The notes under the pieces are model-generated. The model was not told where the DNA came from, made no database searches, and was given only the letters and a program-made list of their open reading frames with translations. Position numbers and translations under genes: made by a program. A stretch of DNA of 64,000 bases from Eublepharis macularius (taxonomy: Eukaryota; Chordata; Lepidosauria; Squamata; Eublepharidae), in assembly GCF_028583425.1 (NCBI RefSeq), contig NC_072797.1, forward strand, positions 19,192,001 to 19,256,000, read 5' to 3'. This document shows positions 1 through 10,232 of this stretch, piece after piece. How positions within the stretch are numbered: position 1 is the first letter of the stretch; every line of letters begins with the position of its first letter.

Positions 1-892
1 CAATGCCTCGTTCATGCATCTGACAGTCAGCTCGAGTCTACAAAAATGTACACCACGCTACATTTCCAGGTCCTCGGAGTGACAAAGCTCACTTTTTGCT
101 GCAATAAATTGAGAGTGCATAGGAATTAGATTATTTCACCAGGGAAGCCAATTTGGATCCATGTTGCAACCTACATACGCCTTCCCTGTACCCTAAAAGG
201 TAATCTTTTAACCTTTCAAAATGTTCACAGTGCTGACTGGCCAGTCCTCCCATTCTTCTTCAAAGAAAGAGAAGAAGGTAGCAGAAATCATAGCAGCCGA
301 TAACTAGAGGTGTTAAGGGTTGTATGTTATTTTGAGGAACCTTGATCACTTTGGAGAGTCCAGTTCCTACGTTCCCCCAAAGCCCCTTGGGAGATTTATT
401 TATGTTAATTCGCTCCAATTCCTTTTTTTTTTTTAATCCCGCAATGAATTCCTGGGTCTTCTCTTCACTTCTATGTAATGAACAGTCTGAGAGATTCAGG
501 GAGTGTAGGGTTTGTCTCACCTGTGGCTGTTCAGGTGTGCTACATGGCACAATCTATAGAAAGCGAGCTTGAGAAAGTGAGGGTTCTTCTGATACAATAC
601 CGGGGACGGAGAAAAGCCAAGGTGCTCCTTTCTCCTATAAGTTAAAACCTTGGTGGCTGCAGCTAGGATTAACATCTCTAGAACCTGGAGGGTAGTGAGA
701 GAATATTCCAATTCCAAAATTGCAAGTGAATTTTTTTAAAAATACCTGGTGCCTGAACATCAGATGCACATAGGGGAGGAGTTCCATAGATAAGGAACCA
801 CTGGAGAAAACATCTGTCTTCAGTGGCCACCCCCCATCATTGGCTGAGAAGGCCTCAGGCGATGGCTTGTTGCCAAACAGGCCTTTATGGGA
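1..892. other. Intergenic DNA, nothing recognised
   Basis: I see no coding exon, RNA gene or clear repeat family here. Only short open frames without recognisable domains occur on either strand. Confidence 0.4.
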
Positions 893-1102
893 CTAAGAGC
901 CAAGCTACAAGTGACGCCTGACACAGGTTGGACACTTGTCAGCTTCCCTCAAGTTTTGATGGGAAATGTAGGCATCCTGGTCTTGCAGCTGTAATGGAGA
1001 GCCAAGCTGTAAAACCAGGACGCCTACATTTCCCATCCAAACTTGAGGGAAGCTGACAAGTGTCCAACCTGCGTCAGGCGTCACTTGTAGCTTGGCTCTA
1101 AG
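893..1102. mobile_element. Foldback (long terminal inverted repeat) element
   Basis: Two arms of roughly 95-100 bp are near-perfect reverse complements around a centre near position 995. The left arm begins CTAAGAGCCAAGCTACAAGT and the right arm ends with its complement (CACTTGTAGCTTGGCTCT). No coding capacity. The same terminal motif (GCCAAGCTACAAGTGACG) recurs near 59849, so this is a dispersed non-autonomous element. I could not define a clean target duplication, so the superfamily is open. Confidence 0.75.
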
Positions 1103-1925
1103 AGGCCCTTTAAATACCCAGTTCCCAGTCCCAGATGGTTTAAGGCTTTGAAGGTAATCACTAGCCTTTGAAAACAATCAGCCAGGGTAGCTCTGTTAGT
1201 ACCGGAAAGAGATTTTCTCAATAATTCGTACCTGTACAAAAGTCTAACTGCCACATTCTAGAATGAGCTCCAATGGCGTATCCATGGAGCCTTGTACTGT
1301 GCACCCCAATCTGCATTTCTCCTATTTGTGACCCTCCTTCTAGTTCCTCAAAAAGCTCTCTAGTGGGCTATAGACAAAAGCTGCGAGAGATGCCTTCTGG
1401 TGGCTTTGCCAGTTTCACATAGTTTAGGGTCAGTGAAGGTGATGTGGGCATAGCGTAGAGCATTTGAAACATTACAAGAAAATTAAAGGAAATTACCACG
1501 GTATATTTGGATTTGTGGTCTAGTAAACACTTGGGGGTGGGGGCTGGCAACTTTCATGGACAGATTCATAATTTTCTTGATCTCTCTGTCTGCAAAAGTT
1601 ATCTTAAATATGCAAACTACAAAGCAAGTCAAAGTCACTAAGTTCTACAGAAAAGCAGTACTGGGGTCTGCTCCTCAGGTTTGGAATTTTTGTTCACTGA
1701 ATTACTTCCAAAACTTGAGCCTCCACATCTTCAGGAAGCAAATGACAGTGAGATCCTATGCAGAATTTCTCCAATCCAAGTCCACTGAAATGGATAGGGA
1801 CACACGAATGAATGGAGTTCTTACGATGAATCGGTCTACTGGTCTATCAAGGTCAGTATTGTCTACTCTAACTGTCGGAAGCTCCCCATGACCTTAGGAT
1901 GAGATCTTTCATATTACCTACTGTG
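1103..1925. other. Intergenic DNA, nothing recognised
   Basis: No supported gene or repeat was identified. The 111-codon open frame at 1556-1891 has no recognisable domain and no splice or promoter context. Confidence 0.35.
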
Positions 1926-2145
1926 TGTGTAAAGTGCTGTCAAATCACACCCAATTCATGGTGACCCCATGGGGTGTTCATGGCAAGAGACGAAGAGAGG
2001 CGGTCTGCCATTGCCTGACTCTGCATACCAACCCTGGACTTCCTTGATGGTCTCTCATCCAAGTTCTAACTAAGGCAGACCCTGCTTAGCTTCCAAGATC
2101 TATTGAGATCATGGTAGCCTGGGCCATCCAGGTCAAGGTGTCACC
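1926..2145 (-). repeat. 5S-rRNA-derived SINE with BovB-like tail
   Basis: Read on the minus strand, about 2041-2112 resembles the internal control region of 5S rRNA (GATC..., GGAAGCTAAGCAGGGT..., TTGGATGAGAGACC-like words). The tail (GTGCTGTCAAATCACACCCA on the plus strand) is of the BovB-like type used by squamate SINEs. It is a diverged SINE and not a 5S gene, because the 5S part is incomplete and fused to a non-5S tail. Confidence 0.7.
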
Positions 2146-2170
2146 TATTACATGACTGTTTTAACAGGTA

Positions 2171-2240
2171 GTGCCAGAGATGGAACCTGGGGCTTTCTTC
2201 ATTCCAAGCAGATGTTCTACTGCTGAGCCACAGTCTCACC
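2171..2240 (-). repeat. tRNA-derived SINE fragment
   Basis: The minus strand reads as a tRNA-like head with GTGGCTCAGCAGTAGAACAT (A-box-like) and a GGTTCCATCTCTG-like B box. The same family is better preserved at 59432-59640. Confidence 0.55.
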
Positions 2241-2344
2241 TGGACTGGGTTTACACTAGAGTAACTCTGTACTGTCAAGATGCTATTATTCAAGCTGACT
2301 TTTGCTGACTTGGGATGCTAAGACACAGAGCAGGCAGTTTGGGA

Positions 2345-2600
2345 TGTGTGTGTTGTGTTACGTGCCGTCAAGTCGCCTCCAACTTATGGTGACCCTATGA
2401 ATGAAAGACCTCCAAAATGTCCTATCATTAACAGACTTGCTCAGATCCTGCAAACTGGAGGACATGGCTTCTTTTATTGAGTCTAGCCATCTCGTTTGGG
2501 GTCTTCCTCTTTTCTTACTGCCTTCCACTTTTCCTAGCATTATTGACTTTTACACAGAGTCTTGTCTTCTCCTGATGTGACCAAAGTATGATAGCCTCAG
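2345..2600 (-). mobile_element. BovB/RTE LINE 3' end fragment
   Basis: The minus strand encodes about 60 residues matching the C-terminal tail of RTE-BovB ORF proteins: GKVEGSKKRGRPQTRWLDSI, then a SLQDL...WRSFIHRV block. The BovB-type 3' end follows (plus-strand words TATGGTGACCCTATGAATGA). It is 5'-truncated. The same tail recurs, better preserved, at 48646-48982. Confidence 0.8.
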
Positions 2601-3216
2601 TTTAGTCAGGCAGTTTGGGATAGAAATCTACAAAAACAGAAATACATTTTTTAATCTTCTATCAAGTCCCCTCTCCATATTTAACTTTTCTTCTAAGCTA
2701 GAAAGCCTGGTTCTGCTTTTCACACACACAAATATATATAGTTTCATTTTCTCTTGTTTCCTCTTTCAGCACCTTTCTCACTTTGGTTCTGCTGAGGAGC
2801 AGAAGAGGGGGGAGAGTTCACTTTGCAGGATGGAAACTGGCCCCCAAAGGCCCCCGAACTGTGTGCAGCTGAGCACAGTCTAAAAATACAACTTGATTGA
2901 CCGTTCATCTAACATCCATGGCTGGGCTTTTCATTTTCCTGCAACAAAAGAGTCAGAAAAGGCTTCCTCTGCATTGAGGCCATCCCAAGAGGACCCTATC
3001 TGACAGCACCACGGCTCTGGGGGTTTCGCTGCCATAGGCAAGCGAGGAAATGTCTGCCCTTCGCCCTAACCAGACGCTGGTGCAAAGGAAACGGCTCCGC
3101 TGTTTCATATCTGCGCTTCCATTTACTGCAGAAACCAACTCACGTTTGGAAAAGCCGCAAGATAGACTGGGTCTTTTCAAACATGTCAAAAGTGAAGGTA
3201 GTAAAAACCAGATTGG

Positions 3217-3236
3217 GTGTGTGTGTGTGTGTGTGT
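3217..3236. repeat. (GT)n microsatellite
   Basis: Ten uninterrupted GT units. Confidence 0.9.
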
Positions 3237-3357
3237 TTAAATACAGTCAAATTCAGCTCACACATTCTGGAAAGGCCTGTCAAAAGCAAAAGTGTCAAGG
3301 CTCTTCATAGCAACCATCTTGCCAAAGGAGATTCCAGTTACTTCCACTTATCAAAAT

Positions 3358-3358
<1 letters not shown>

Positions 3359-3388
<30 letters not shown>
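3359..3388. repeat. (CA)n microsatellite
   Basis: About fifteen uninterrupted CA units. Confidence 0.95.
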
Positions 3389-3392
<4 letters not shown>

Positions 3393-3769
3393 CTGTCATG
3401 AGCTTTGAAAGGAAAACAGACGGGCACCCATCTTTCCCCCCTTTCCAGGGCCAGAGCTACAGATCAATTCAGATCAAATCCTCCCAAAGCACGCAGCCTC
3501 TTCGTTTCAACCACGTTGCCAAATAGCAGATTCATGCTATTTTTATGCGACTAGGCTCAGTTTTTAAGTTCCAGTAAGTAGTAATATTTTTCTTAAGCTA
3601 AACATTCTCTTTTCATTATTTTAAAATCGGTATCTCGCTTTCTGTTCTCTCTGGTTTTCCACCAACTATGCAGAACTGAATTTTTCAGGCGGGCTTTCTA
3701 CCCAGATTACAAGACTGTGTCATAAGAAATTGGCCGGAGAGATGACTCGGTACCAATGGGGACTAAGCA

Positions 3770-3936
3770 GGGAATGCTACCATTCCCTATCATATCTGTT
3801 TCCCAGGATATCCTCACTTTTGTTCATTACGGCACTTTGCTCGATGGATGTCCTAGCTGTTGATTATATTGTATTGTCACTTGCACTGTTGTACTCTGCC
3901 TTGGATCCCAGTGAGAAAGGTGGACTATAAATAAAT
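3770..3936 (+). mobile_element. LINE 3' UTR fragment (L2-like)
   Basis: It ends in CAGTGAGAAAGGTGGACTAT followed by AAATAAATAA. The same terminus appears on the opposite strand near 11940, 15010 and 43055. The 5' part is missing. Confidence 0.55.
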
Positions 3937-3984
3937 AATAATTTTAACAAATGTATAGAGAATGCGATCCAGCTATATATATTA

Positions 3985-4140
3985 AAGGTAAGGTAAAGGT
4001 GCAAGCACCAAGTCATTACTGACCCATGGGGGGACATCGCATCATGATGTTTTCTTGGCAGACTTTTTGTTACGGGGTGGTTTACCATTGCCTTCCCCAG
4101 TCATCTACACTTTACCTCCAGGAAACTGGGTACTCATTTT
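3985..4140 (+). repeat. Squamate SINE-like repeat, 5' part
   Basis: It begins AGGTAAGGTAAAGGTGCAAG and carries GACCCATGGGGGGACATCGC and CCATTGCCTTCCCCAGTCAT, the layout of a common short squamate repeat. It breaks at 4140 where another element starts. Sequence resembling its continuation (GAGTCAACCTT) appears near 4726, so it was probably split by that insertion. Confidence 0.55.
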
Positions 4141-4710
4141 TAGAGGTGGGCACGAACAGCAATACGAACCAAAAAAAGCCACGAACAGCCCAATCAGCTG
4201 TTCGCGAGCAAGCTGTTTGTGAGGCACCGTTCCAGACGAACATGTGTTCGTTCCAAGCCCTGTTTGTGGTGTTCATCAGCCGTTCGTCAAGCCAGACAGC
4301 CTGGTGCCTTTCAATCAATTCCCTTGGCAACAGTAGGCACGGACTTTCTGAACTCTGTCTGAACTCTTGTTGCCCTGAGAACCCCAATCTAAGCCCGGGG
4401 CACTTCACCCCCCCCAGACTCAGCCGCTTGTCAGGGGAAACCCTGACAAGGGCTGAGTGCAGCCTGCCAGGGTTTAAATTTCCCTCTCCTTGCTGCTGCA
4501 CAGCACAGGAAGAGGGACATTTAAATCCCCCACTCAGCTGCTTGTCAGGGAAACCCCTGCGGACATTGGTGGGACACAGGTGTTCTCATGGCCAATTACC
4601 ACTGACTACTGTGTTACTGCTCAACTATATTTATAGGATAGCGATTTTTCTCTATACCGATAATTTTTCTCTATACCAATTTTTCTCTATACCGATCATT
4701 TAAAAAACAA
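4141..4710 (+). mobile_element. hAT-like non-autonomous element, 3' terminus not clear
   Basis: It starts TAGAGGTGGGCACGAACAGC, closely related to the TAGAGATGGGCAC terminus of the element at 7404-8054. No matching right terminus was found, so it is truncated or diverged. About 4636-4697 is a short tandem array of three TTTTTCTCTATACCRAT units. The long open frame across it (4026-4703) looks incidental. Confidence 0.5.
4636..4697. repeat. Short tandem repeat, about 18-bp unit, three copies
   Basis: Three near-identical TTTTTCTCTATACCGAT-like units follow one another; the middle one has CAAT in place of CGAT. Confidence 0.75.
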
Positions 4711-4939
4711 AAATTAAACCTGGAAAGAGTCAACCTTTGCAGCCACAGTCCACTTATCGGAAATTACCTAGGCTGTCCTTCGGCAGTAAAACATTATTCA
4801 CTGTAATAAAAACGGTGCCCCCGCCCTTGATGCCTCCATGGGCTTTTTACAATGCCACTTCCCAAACCGCTTGGGAATTGAAACAGGATTGTGCAATAGC
4901 ACTAGGAAAGCACCCTTTTAAAAAAAATAAATAAACTGG

Positions 4940-5540
4940 ACGGGGGTGCGGGCATGCCTCGGACGGATTTGGAACTATAAGAATTGCTTGACAAAGAGGA
5001 ACGGTGTTCCGGAAAGGCTACCGCAGATCATCTGTGAGGGCAACCAGAGCTGTCTCCATACCATGGCCAGCCCTGAAGCCAGACTGGAATGGGTCCAAGA
5101 AAGCGGCATCATCCAAGTATACCTGTAACTGTTCCGCTACCGCCCTCTCAATTACCTTCCCCAGGAATGGAAGATTTGAAACTGGGCGGTAATTGCCTGG
5201 ATCAACAGGATCCAATGATGGTTTCTTTAATAAAGGCTGCACCACTGCCTCCTTCAATGAGTCTGGGAAAACCCCAGAACTCAGGGAAAGATTAATGATG
5301 TCAGCTAGCGGGACCCAAATCCCAGCACCGCCAGTTTTCACCAGACATGATGGGCACGGGTCCAGTGGGCATGTGGTAGGTTTCACAGCATGCAGGGCCC
5401 TGTCTGCCTCTTCCTGGGAGAGTGTTCTGAACTGATAATAAGCGCACACATTCGTTTTTAATGCTGTAGGTGAGTGTATGTGCTTCATAACTACAAGGGG
5501 GGAGAGGGAGTGATTTGATGATGACAGTCCAGTCATCTCA
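4940..5540 (-). mobile_element. L2/CR1-like LINE reverse-transcriptase fragment
   Basis: A minus-strand open frame (5018-5536, about 172 codons) carries the start of a non-LTR reverse transcriptase domain: KEAVVQPLLKKPSLDP, then NYRPVSNLPFLGKVIERAVA, then a LDPFQSGFRAGHGMETAL block. These are RT blocks typical of the L2/CR1 group. The YADD active-site region is absent, so this is a dead 5' RT fragment. Upstream residues are low in recognisable content. Confidence 0.8.
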
Positions 5541-5703
5541 AAAGTGGGTTAGATGTGGGTGGAAGTAGGCAGAACAAGGAAAACGGAAACAAACATTACA
5601 CATAAGGAAAAAATCCAACTCAAGTGGGGGATGGGAGATTGCAGGGGGGAATTTCACAGGGAGAGATTTACCTCTCTCACATGCACAGCAAGCATGCCTG
5701 CGG

Positions 5704-6062
5704 TTAGGGTTGCCAGGCCCCCTCAATCTCCCAGAGGGAGATTGGGGCCTGGCTCTTACCTGGGGGGGGGTGCGCGCGCACTTTGCGTACACGTGCTCCT
5801 GCAAGCGTGATGATGTCACTGCTGTGAAGTGACGTCATCACGCAGCCCCTGGATTATGCCATTGGGGGCTGCTGTGGAGAGCAGGAACGCTCCTGCTCTT
5901 CGCAGCAGCCCAAAACATGCCTGATTGGGCCCGTTTTGGTGCGGGTTGGGCCCGTTGTGGGCCCCTGCGGAGCCCCTGCGGAGCGCAGGGGCCCACAACA
6001 GGCCCAATCCATGCCAAAATGGGGCCCTGGGATCAGACTGCTATCAGAAAGTTGTGCTAGAA
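5704..6062 (+). mobile_element. TAGGGTTGCCA-type hAT-like element, truncated
   Basis: It opens with TTAGGGTTGCCAGGCCCCCT, the terminus shared with the short hAT elements elsewhere in the window. GC-rich sequence follows, with a TGACGTCATCA palindromic area near 5820-5840 and GGGCCCGTTTTGG-like words. The copy at 10233-10874 is longer. No right terminus is seen before unique sequence resumes near 6063. Confidence 0.55.
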
Positions 6063-7299
6063 CAGGCAGGTTCAAAATATATGTGATAACATTTAGAACA
6101 ATTTCAAAAGCTCAATATAAGGCAAACTTTTTAAAAGTGTTTTGGAGTGATACTCAAATTGCAGTTTGAGCAAGGGGAATGTTTACCCATGTTTAAAAAT
6201 GCTCGTAGTGTTGTCGACGGCCGCTCAGAAACATTTATTTACAACCACATTCCAGCCATCTTGCATTTTATAATGCACTTGGTTTTTACTGTACAAGTCA
6301 ACTGACCTAGTAAGAAGATGGCAGGACTTCGAGAATCTTAAGCGAAGACCATTATTAAAGTACAAGCTAATGCTTTATTACGTCTTTCCCAAGAGCAAGA
6401 TTTTTTGCGGAGCTTACAAAAGTAGCAATCTAGTAGTCACAACGGACAGTACAAGTCGGCGGATTAATAAAAACGCTCCTGGTAATGAATTCATAGAGCT
6501 TCACACCCCAGCAGAGACTGACAAGCATCTGTTTTTAAAGAGATTTAAAAAAAAAACTATTTTAAGCACTGCTGCTTCGAGCCTATATCGCTAGCATCAA
6601 AGGGAAATCTACTCCTAAAAGGGTTCACTTTGGAAGGTGCAAATCTTCAAAGCAGAACTTTCCTCTAGAGTTAAAAGAGCTGTCCTATTTTTTATGAATA
6701 AGTCAAAATCCAAGAACTTTTCTTAAGTGCACACTCGGCTCAATAGATCCTTCCCCCCTCTTTTTAATTCTGGTTTCCTTCAAAGCGAATAAATGCAGTT
6801 GACTTCTTTTATGTAGTATACCTACATTTTTTTTTTTATTCCATGAAAAGAAGGCAGGGGTTTTTTTTCCCCCTGTGATGACCTAAAACCTCACCTCGTG
6901 TTGGTATAGATTCTGGAGAACTTCTGTTCTAACCTTCTGTTCAAGTCTTATTATATAGAGAGAAAGAGCTTCATTTTGACTTGTATTTCACGTTTTGGAT
7001 AAGTGGATTCAGGATATAATTTTTTTTATGAAACACATAACAAGAAGGTGACCAGGCAATGAAGCAGTAATGAGACTCAACAATAAGATTTTGTTCAAAA
7101 TGAAATTCACTAGCTGCTGAAATTCACTTTTACAGTCTTGCTGTATGGAACATAGATGAAGTTTCAAAATATAAAAAAAATTAATGACAAGAGCAAGCGG
7201 CATCTGAAACACTTCTGTGCTTATCAAGTATTTGTTGACAAAAACTGTTTGGAAAGATCCAGGCTAAAGTGAAGTACAAACAGCAGAACAGATCAAAAT
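6063..7299. other. Unique AT-rich intergenic DNA
   Basis: No repeat family was recognised. Composition is AT-rich with scattered CpG, unlike the surrounding repeats, so it is a candidate for conserved non-coding sequence. No coding exon is supported: open frames are short and lack domains. Confidence 0.4.
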
Positions 7300-7302
7300 G
7301 GG

Positions 7303-7403
7303 TAGACGAGTTAGTCCGTAGCAGAAGAAAAGAGCAAGAGTCCAGTAGCACCTATAAGATGAACAAAACTTGTGGTAGGGTGTGAGCTTTCGTGAGTCAC
7401 AGC
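7303..7403 (-). mobile_element. Penelope-like element end, minus orientation
   Basis: It contains the repeated words AAAGAGCAAGAGTCCAGTAG, GTGGTAGGGTGTGAGC and TTTCGTGAGTCACAGC that recur at 8055-8145, 10028-10125 and 15308-15425. Read on the minus strand these carry a hammerhead-like core. The copy is interrupted at 7404 by a hAT element. The Penelope assignment is inference from known hammerhead-bearing Penelope termini. Confidence 0.6.
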
Positions 7404-8054
7404 TAGAGATGGGCACGATCCAAAAAATTTTAACAATCCAGTGGATTGTGGATCGGCGCTGATGACGATCCCAAATTAACGACCTGCGCCGATCATCTCC
7501 CGTTCCCGAGCCGTGCATCGTGGATCATGGATCGTGGAGGCCAAAGCGGGGCACGCTGGTATTATGTGGGAAGGTGGGTGGTGCCGGCGGCCACCGGGCC
7601 TGGCGGGCACAGGGAGGCGGCGACGAGGTCTGTGTTTGGCCGTCAGAGCTGCCTATCAGGGTTTGCAGGAATGAGATTGGAGTGCCCATGGCTACAGAAC
7701 ACCCCCTTCCTCCTCCCTCCCCTGGGTGTCTTCTCCCAGCTTGTGACTGCTTTGCTGCTCCGTGGTTGGAAGGAAGCCCTGCTGATCAAGGAAAGCTGGG
7801 CTTCCATTCGGGTTTCCAGGGTGACAGAAGGAGGGCAAACAGAGCTCAGGCTTTCCCCTGGCTCCGTTGCCAGGGGAATAGATTGCTGGTGCCTGAGTGT
7901 CTGGATCCCCGATCCGAGCCCGAACGCAACGATCCAGGCCTCTCCCAATCGCTGGATCATTGGCCGTGGACGATCACGATCCGCCAGGTCACGATCACGT
8001 GATTGCCATTATCATGGGTTTTTTCGATGGTAATGCGGATTGTGCCCATCTCTA
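7404..8054. mobile_element. hAT-type non-autonomous element with 8-bp target duplication
   Basis: Terminal inverted repeats are TAGAGATGGGCACGATCC at the left and ...GTGCCCATCTCTA at the right. The element is flanked by a perfect 8-bp duplication GTCACAGC (7396-7403 and 8055-8062), the hallmark of hAT transposition. It is 651 bp. The 195-codon frame inside it (7446-8033) has no transposase motif, so it must have been mobilised in trans. Confidence 0.9.
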
Positions 8055-8145
8055 GTCACAGCTCACTTCTTCGGGTAGTATCTGAAGAAGTGAGCTGCGA
8101 CTCATGGAAGCTCATACCCGACCACAAATTTTGTTAAACAGCAAA
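8055..8145 (+). mobile_element. Penelope-like element ends, head-to-head
   Basis: Positions 8055-8078 finish the minus-oriented copy broken at 7403. A plus-oriented copy starts near 8079 and runs through GCTCATACCCGACCACAAAT. The two ends form an inverted pair joined near 8078. Confidence 0.6.
8072..8120 (+). ncRNA. Degenerate hammerhead-ribozyme-like motif
   Basis: The CTGAAGA box is at 8082-8088. The next bases form a short hairpin (GTGAG with CTCAT), then GGAA stands where GAAA is expected, then GCTC at 8110-8113. Stem I is CGGGTA...AT pairing with ATACCCG (8114-8120), with a small bulge. The GAAA-to-GGAA change should inactivate it. It is a decayed relative of the motif at 17028-17067. 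Confidence 0.6.
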
Positions 8146-8506
8146 ACATGCATCTTAAAACGTATTTTAATTCATTTTAATGAATTCGGTACTATTTTTC
8201 TAACACTGAAGGTAGTTAGCAAATATCGGTAACTACTATGTCTCACTTAAATACACAAAACTGTAGCATCACCTATTAAAAATACAACCAGTTGGCCTAA
8301 CTCTCCCTTCGTCCTTGACATGAACCTAGCAACTGACTACAGTCCACCAACAGTGTGTATCTTGGTGCCATGAAGCACACAGTTGAAAAATGCAGTAAGT
8401 CCCAACACAAAATCTATATCCATTTTCATGCCACCTTTCCTCTAAGGAACTCAGGATGGCATACGAGGGCCTTCCCCTTCTTTATTTTAGCCCCACAACA
8501 TCCTTG

Positions 8507-8705
8507 TAAAGTTGCCAACTCTGGGATGGGAAATTCCTGGAGGGTTGGGGGTGCAACCCAGGAATAGCAGTGTTTGGGAATAGGAAGGACCTCAGACGGG
8601 TATAGTGCCATAGAGTCCATCCTCCAAAGGAGCCGTTTTCTACAGGGGAACTGATCTCCGTAGTTTGGAGATGAGTTTTAATTCCTATCTGGAAGCTAAC
8701 GGAAA
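8507..8705 (-). mobile_element. TAGGGTTGCCA-family hAT MITE, degraded
   Basis: It starts GTTGCCAACTCTGGGATGGG and contains TTTTCTACAGGGGAACTGAT and TGGAGATGAGTTTTAATTCC, the reverse-complement layout of the MITEs at 14588-14806 and 18879-19089. The far terminus is too decayed to define. Confidence 0.65.
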
Positions 8706-8884
8706 GGACATAGGGCATTGCAACAGAACCAACTAAGGTTGCAATGCTGGATTTATTTACTGCATCAGCATGTCCTTGAAAAGAATCATCTCAAAACAGG
8801 AACTGAGCAAGCAGCCTGTTGGACATTTGGTGGATTGTACAAGGTCTATTTATACTGAACTGTGGATTATATATTGGTGATGGT

Positions 8885-9070
8885 TGTTGTGGATTTTCCG
8901 GGCTGTATCACCGTAGTCTTGGCATAGTAGTTCCTGACGTTTCGCCAGCAGCTGCGACTCGCATCTTCAGAGGTGTAGCACCAAAAGACAGAGATCTCTC
9001 AGTGTCACACTGTGGTAGGGTATATATTTGTGGTAGGGTATATATTGGTGGTTTGGCAAGCATCTTCAGG
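8885..9070 (-). mobile_element. Penelope-like element end, second family
   Basis: Plus-strand words GTTGTGGATTTTCCGGGCTG, CTGACGTTTCGCCAGCAGCT and CATCTTCAGAGGTGTAGCAC are those of a common sauropsid repeat. Read on the minus strand it carries a hammerhead-like core of the ACGT type. GTGGTAGGGTATATAT is tandemly duplicated near 9011-9050. Confidence 0.55.
8931..8974 (-). ncRNA. Hammerhead-ribozyme-like motif, ACGT family
   Basis: On the minus strand: CTGAAGA (8964-8970), one spacer base, stem II GCGAG/CTGGC with one mismatch, GAAA (8940-8943), the palindrome ACGT, C, then AGGA. Stem I is CCT upstream with AGG downstream. All core boxes are intact. The minimal stem III fits small hammerheads that act as dimers, known from Penelope-like elements. 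Activity is untested. Confidence 0.65.
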
Positions 9071-9150
9071 GATCCTACCCTGTGGGACTGGTGGTCTGTT
9101 TCAGGCATGTCTAGAATAAATTCATACGTGCACCCGTATAAGAGAAGCCA

Positions 9151-10027
9151 CATGTGATGTCAAGAAAATAGTAAAGTGAACATCTACCTGCAGAGACTTA
9201 CCTTTTTTACAGCCACCCGTCATCATTGCCAGCCAGATGTTCATGAACCTGGAGAAAGTGGGAAGCTGAGTAGCTTCATGGTCTTTTGTCTATAAGAGTA
9301 TGTTAAATGATTGTATGTGAAAAATTAATTGGATGTGAATGTTCTTTACTGAGTTTGTTCCGGCTGTTGATTACTAAGAGTAAAACAGCCTTGGGGACTA
9401 TGTATTATCTTGCTGCCAATTATAAAGGCTTATAGTTTGATACATTCTAGTGCACTTTAGTGGTTAATGGTGTAGTTAAATATTCAACCAATATTCCTAA
9501 TTATTTGGTACTGTGCACTTTAAGTATACAACGACTGGTAATTGTGGCCATGGAAGATCTTGTATCTTTCCCTATCTGGTAGGTTGGGCTCATAGACTCT
9601 GAAAGGCTGATCTTCATGGCTAAATGGAGATTGGAACCTGTCTCCCCATGCATCTGACCTCTACACCGTGCTGTCCTTCATGGTGATTTAAATTACTCCA
9701 GCGTCACAGCAATTCACTGAAATCCTATGAAAATACTCAAGTTTGCACACAATGAAGCTGAGTCTCACATTGGTAATAGTTGCTGAATTGCAACTGATAA
9801 CGAAGCTCAAGACAATGCATCCACCTGGATTGAATCGAGACCTAGGCTTCCTGTCTCATTACCAATGCTAATTTCTCCACACCCACCACCCCTCTGCATA
9901 CCCCACCCTCCCATCATGCTTGCTATTGTCATTCACCTGCTATTGTCATTTACCTGTTATTGTCATTCAGCATCTGAAATCACTCTGCTCTCCAAGATAT
10001 AAGGACTGATGGACTCACATTCTAGCT
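9151..10027. other. Intergenic DNA, nothing recognised
   Basis: No repeat family or coding exon was recognised with confidence. Confidence 0.35.
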
Positions 10028-10125
10028 GTATCTGAAGAAGTAAGCTGCCTGTGACTCACAAAAGCTCATACCCGACCACAAATTTGTTAGTCTTATAGGT
10101 GCCACTGGACTCTTTTCTACTACCA
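10028..10125 (+). mobile_element. Penelope-like element end with decayed hammerhead
   Basis: GTATCTGAAGAAGTAAGCTG is followed by GTGACTCACAAAAGCTCATA and then by GACCACAAATTTGTTAGTCT and GGTGCCACTGGACTC. CTGAAGA (10032-10038) and GCTC are intact, but GAAA has become AAAA and stem II carries an insertion, so the ribozyme should be dead. Confidence 0.6.
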
Positions 10126-10232
10126 GATAATAAATACTAACAACGGGTAAAATATTTTTATTGTTATTTAATACATTTTGATCCCACCCTTCCTGCCAAG
10201 AACTCCAGAAATGTACATGACTTTCCTCCTTC

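Larger units (their letters stand above)
2601..3729. other. Intergenic DNA with two short dinucleotide arrays
   Basis: The only clear features are a (GT)n run at 3217-3236 and a (CA)n run at 3359-3388. They are complementary and lie about 120 bp apart, so they could pair on one strand. No gene is supported. Confidence 0.5.

Noticed and set aside
4026..4703. 225-codon plus-strand open frame
   Set aside because: It crosses the junction between a SINE and a hAT-like element and a short tandem array. No domain is recognisable.
5820..5840. CRE-like TGACGTCA site as a promoter element
   Set aside because: It lies in a repeat of the TAGGGTTGCCA type whose other copies have similar palindromes. No gene start is nearby.
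7446..8033. 195-codon plus-strand open frame
   Set aside because: It lies wholly inside a hAT-type MITE defined by termini and target duplication. It has no transposase motif and low complexity from GC-rich sequence.
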